12,790 nt of DNA. Origin: an uncultured Clostridia bacterium (GTDB taxonomy: Bacteria; Bacillota_A; Clostridia; Oscillospirales; Oscillospiraceae). A model generated the notes under the pieces. The model saw only the letters and a list, made by a program, of their open reading frames with translations. It ran no database searches and was not told the origin of the DNA. Positions 11,514 to 12,790 of the stretch are shown one piece after another. The stretch covers positions 1 through 12,790 of the forward strand of contig CAMVIC010000019.1 in the NCBI GenBank assembly GCA_947167435.1, read 5' to 3'. A program made the translations under genes and the position numbers. Positions within the stretch are counted from its first letter, which is position 1, and every line of letters starts with the position of its first letter.

Positions 11514-11542
11514 ATTATACCTGCTCGCTGTTCGAAAAGCAA
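11514..11542 (-). promoter_or_regulatory. Promoter of the bcp operon
   Basis: Read on the minus strand: TTGCTT (11542-11537), 17-base spacer, perfect TATAAT (11519-11514), giving a leader of about 80 bases before bcp. A second possible pair nearer the gene (TTGGTG / CTAGAT) would start inside the ribosome binding site and is less likely. Confidence 0.65.
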
Positions 11543-11592
11543 CCGGTTTCATACATCATCCAAAAACACCCGAACAAAAGGAGGAACTCTCT

Positions 11593-11847
11593 ATGAACCG
11601 CATCACCTGTGAATACAACTTCGACACGGCCTGCGTGGAGCTGCGGCACGGAAAAACCGCGATCCTCGCCATTGACTGCATCGTGGCCGAGGACACGGTG
11701 CCCCGCAACCTGTACGAGCGTTCTGCGCTGGACTGGCTGGTCTACAACGCGCCGCTGGAATACGTCGAGCTCGTCCTGTCCGGTAAGATCGAGGACTACC
11801 TGCGAAAGTACGCCGACGATTCCCGGCTGGACTGGAGGGAACAATGA
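11593..11847 (+). CDS. DUF6061-like small protein (84 aa)
   Basis: Small soluble protein of unknown function. Seen: CEYNFDTACVELRHGKTAIL at 6-25, AIDCIVAEDTVPRNLYERSA at 26-45, and LDWLVYNAPLEYVELVLSGK at 46-65, ending in a charged YLRKYADDSRLDWREQ. The pattern of an N-terminal strand pair, AIDC, then SxLDWLxYNAPLEYxxLVL with a terminal acidic tail agrees with what I recall of the DUF6061 family from Lachnospiraceae and relatives; the assignment is from memory. ATG at 11593 is set by AGGAGG 8 bases upstream; an open frame extends further upstream but overlaps the divergent bcp promoter. It stands alone before the toxin-antitoxin genes. Confidence 0.7.
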   Translation: MNRITCEYNFDTACVELRHGKTAILAIDCIVAEDTVPRNLYERSALDWLVYNAPLEYVELVLSGKIEDYLRKYADDSRLDWREQ

Positions 11848-11886
11848 ATCAGATGAGAAAGGACGATTCGGCACCAAAAAAACATC

Positions 11887-11915
11887 TTGAAATTTTAGCG
11901 AAATTATGCTAAAAT
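11887..11915 (+). promoter_or_regulatory. Antitoxin promoter with overlapping palindromic operator
   Basis: TTGAAA (11887-11892), 17-base spacer, TAAAAT (11910-11915). The perfect inverted repeat ATTTTAGC-N8-GCTAAAAT (11892-11899 / 11908-11915) lies across the spacer and -10 box, and the symmetry extends further to TTGAA and TTCAA. Binding here would block the promoter, as expected for autorepression by a Phd/YefM antitoxin. Confidence 0.8.
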
Positions 11916-11935
11916 TCAATCGAGGAGGGATTTCT

Positions 11936-12214
11936 ATGAACATGATCAGACCTGTATCGGATCTGCGAAACAATTTTGCGGAGATTTCCAAGACCGTCCA
12001 TGAAACCGCAAAACCCGTTTTTCTCACGAAAAATGGGTACGGAGACATGGTCGTTTTGAGTATGGAGGCTTATGAGAATCTGCAATTTGAAAGCGAGATC
12101 TATTTCAAGCTCAAGGAAGCGGAGCGGGAGGCAGAGCTGACTGATACCCGGTACTCCTCCAAGGATGTCTTAAAGGCGATGCGGGAGGCCATAGGAGGAA
12201 GCGACAGTGTATGA
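11936..12214 (+). CDS. Phd/YefM-family antitoxin
   Basis: DNA-binding antitoxin of 92 residues. Seen: N-terminal Phd/YefM DNA-binding domain IRPVSDLRNNFAEISKTVHE at 4-23, PVFLTKNGYGDMVVLSMEAY at 27-46 (the family's strand-turn-strand and helix), and a C-terminal toxin-binding tail with YFKLKEAEREAELTDTRYSS at 56-75. ATG at 11936 has AGGAGG (11923-11928) 7 bases upstream. It overlaps the toxin gene by 8 bases, the usual arrangement, which gives translational coupling. A palindrome in its promoter fits autorepression. Because the toxin is broken, it may now act alone or neutralise related toxins elsewhere. Confidence 0.92.
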   Translation: MNMIRPVSDLRNNFAEISKTVHETAKPVFLTKNGYGDMVVLSMEAYENLQFESEIYFKLKEAEREAELTDTRYSSKDVLKAMREAIGGSDSV

Positions 12215-12513
12215 GCTGGAGTTTCTCCCGATTGCCAGGCGAGATATGACCGAAATCGTCCGGTATATTAGTTATCAGCTGCAAAACCCCAGTGCAGCGG
12301 AACAGCTGGCCGACGAAATGATCGAGGCAGTAGAAGCAGCCAGATCATTTCCTTACGCCCCCGTATTTCCCAATTCGACCGCTGAAGCATGACTACAGAA
12401 AGCTGCTCGTTCAAAACTACCTGATCTTTTATTGGGTGGATGATCGGGCAAGGAAAATTACTGTCGCCAGAGCAGTCTACGCAAAGAGAGACTACGCTTC
12501 TTTGTTGGACTGA
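12207..12513 (+). pseudogene. RelE/ParE-family toxin gene with a frameshift
   Basis: The frame starts at GTG 12207, with AGGAGG 8 bases upstream, and reads MYELEFLPIARRDMTEIVRY, ISYQLQNPSAAEQLADEMIE, AVEAARSFPYAPVF before ending at a TGA (12390-12392). In the next frame the rest follows without a gap: PIRPLKHDYRKLLVQNYLIF, YWVDDRARKITVARAVYAKR, DYASLLD and stop at 12513. Together this is a complete toxin of about 101 residues, with the conserved KHDYRKLL, YLIFYW and VARAVYAKRDY blocks. The shift lies in TTTCCC (12366-12371); removing one base restores the frame. The upstream product of 61 residues lacks the C-terminal catalytic or gyrase-binding strands and should be inactive. Either true decay or a sequencing error. 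Confidence 0.88.
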
Positions 12514-12534
12514 ATCGGAGACCCAATCAGTAAA

Positions 12535-12568
12535 GGGAGCAGGGCGTAATGTTCTGCTCCTGTTCTTT
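12535..12568. terminator. Weak bidirectional terminator between toxin gene and convergent remnant
   Basis: Stem GGAGCAG (12536-12542) with CTGCTCC (12554-12560), 11-base loop. It is followed by TGTTCTTT on the plus strand and CTTTACTG on the minus strand. The stem is good and the T-runs are poor. Confidence 0.5.
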
Positions 12569-12774
12569 AAGATGCAGCTTTGACATATACATTCGGTCCA
12601 ACCCCGATTACAGTCTCAGCATCAGGTTCTGATACCGCAGAGATACGCTTCCACATTCAGATACTGCACGTCACCCACCCTTTCGGCAGGGCCGCAGTAG
12701 ATGACGTATTTGCCGGTGATCGGGCCGAAGCGATGTTCGGTCATTCTGCTAAGTATATTTTCTGTGGCTTCCAG
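12567..12774 (-). pseudogene. Frameshifted remnant of an unidentified gene
   Basis: On the minus strand one frame reads LEATENILSRMTEHRFGPIT, GKYVIYCGPAERVGDVQYLN, VEAYLCGIRT and stops at 12622. Another frame, taking over at about 12635-12655, reads KRISAVSEPDAETVIGVGPN, VYVKAAS and stops at 12567. Joined, these give a plausible continuous protein end. In-frame TGA at 12777-12775 closes the upstream side, so the beginning is missing or also shifted. An internal ATG at 12744 lacks a ribosome binding site. I do not recognise the family. Confidence 0.45.
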
Positions 12775-12790
12775 TCAATTTTTGCAGACA

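Noticed and set aside
1..12790. tRNA or rRNA genes
   Set aside because: No cloverleaf-like segment or ribosomal sequence was recognised by eye on either strand. A tRNA scan would settle this.

Overview
The window looks like a chromosomal stretch from a GC-rich member of the Clostridia, most likely an Oscillospirales/Ruminococcaceae-type gut bacterium. Reasons: strong AGGAGG ribosome binding sites, Firmicutes-type -35/-10 promoters, and gene families I know mainly from gut Clostridia (TIGR04076, a GMAAN-type peptide deformylase, a stand-alone FakA/YloV-like domain, a DUF6061-like protein). The genus is inference.

Layout. Positions 1-3079 (minus strand) hold the start of a CCA-adding enzyme, DNA topoisomerase III (topB), and a small FakA-like protein in one operon with topB. 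A MerR/TipAS regulator diverges at 3255-3986; its promoter has the long 19-bp spacer and central dyad typical of MerR activators. A strong bidirectional terminator (4006-4061) separates it from a convergent low-molecular-weight protein tyrosine phosphatase (LMW-PTP, 4042-4500).

Positions about 4472-7524 are AT-rich and unlike both flanks. They hold three intact XRE regulators (two with membrane tails), a truncated XRE gene, remnants of an isoprenylcysteine methyltransferase-like gene and of an unidentified membrane protein, and a long non-coding stretch. The same 8-bp core, inside the phosphatase P-loop codons, lies at both ends. The GC-rich native start of the phosphatase (reading MKKILFVCHG) is stranded at the right end (7545), while the body of the gene at the left now begins with AT-rich codons carried by the insert. 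I read this as a small integrative element, now without a visible recombinase, that integrated into the phosphatase gene and gave it a new promoter, ribosome binding site, start codon and first residues. Both ends carry a shared set of short repeats.

Positions 7682-11427 (minus strand) are a tight run transcribed leftward from a promoter at 11514-11542: peroxiredoxin (bcp), a flavodoxin-type iron-sulfur reductase, a possible 53-residue ORF, an unknown 144-residue protein, peptide deformylase, TIGR04076, a PPC-domain protein and a GNAT acetyltransferase. The phosphatase was probably the last gene of this run before the insertion cut it off. On the plus strand at the right end are a DUF6061-like gene, a Phd/YefM antitoxin with a palindromic operator in its promoter, and a RelE/ParE toxin broken by a single-base frameshift, followed by a convergent frameshifted gene remnant.
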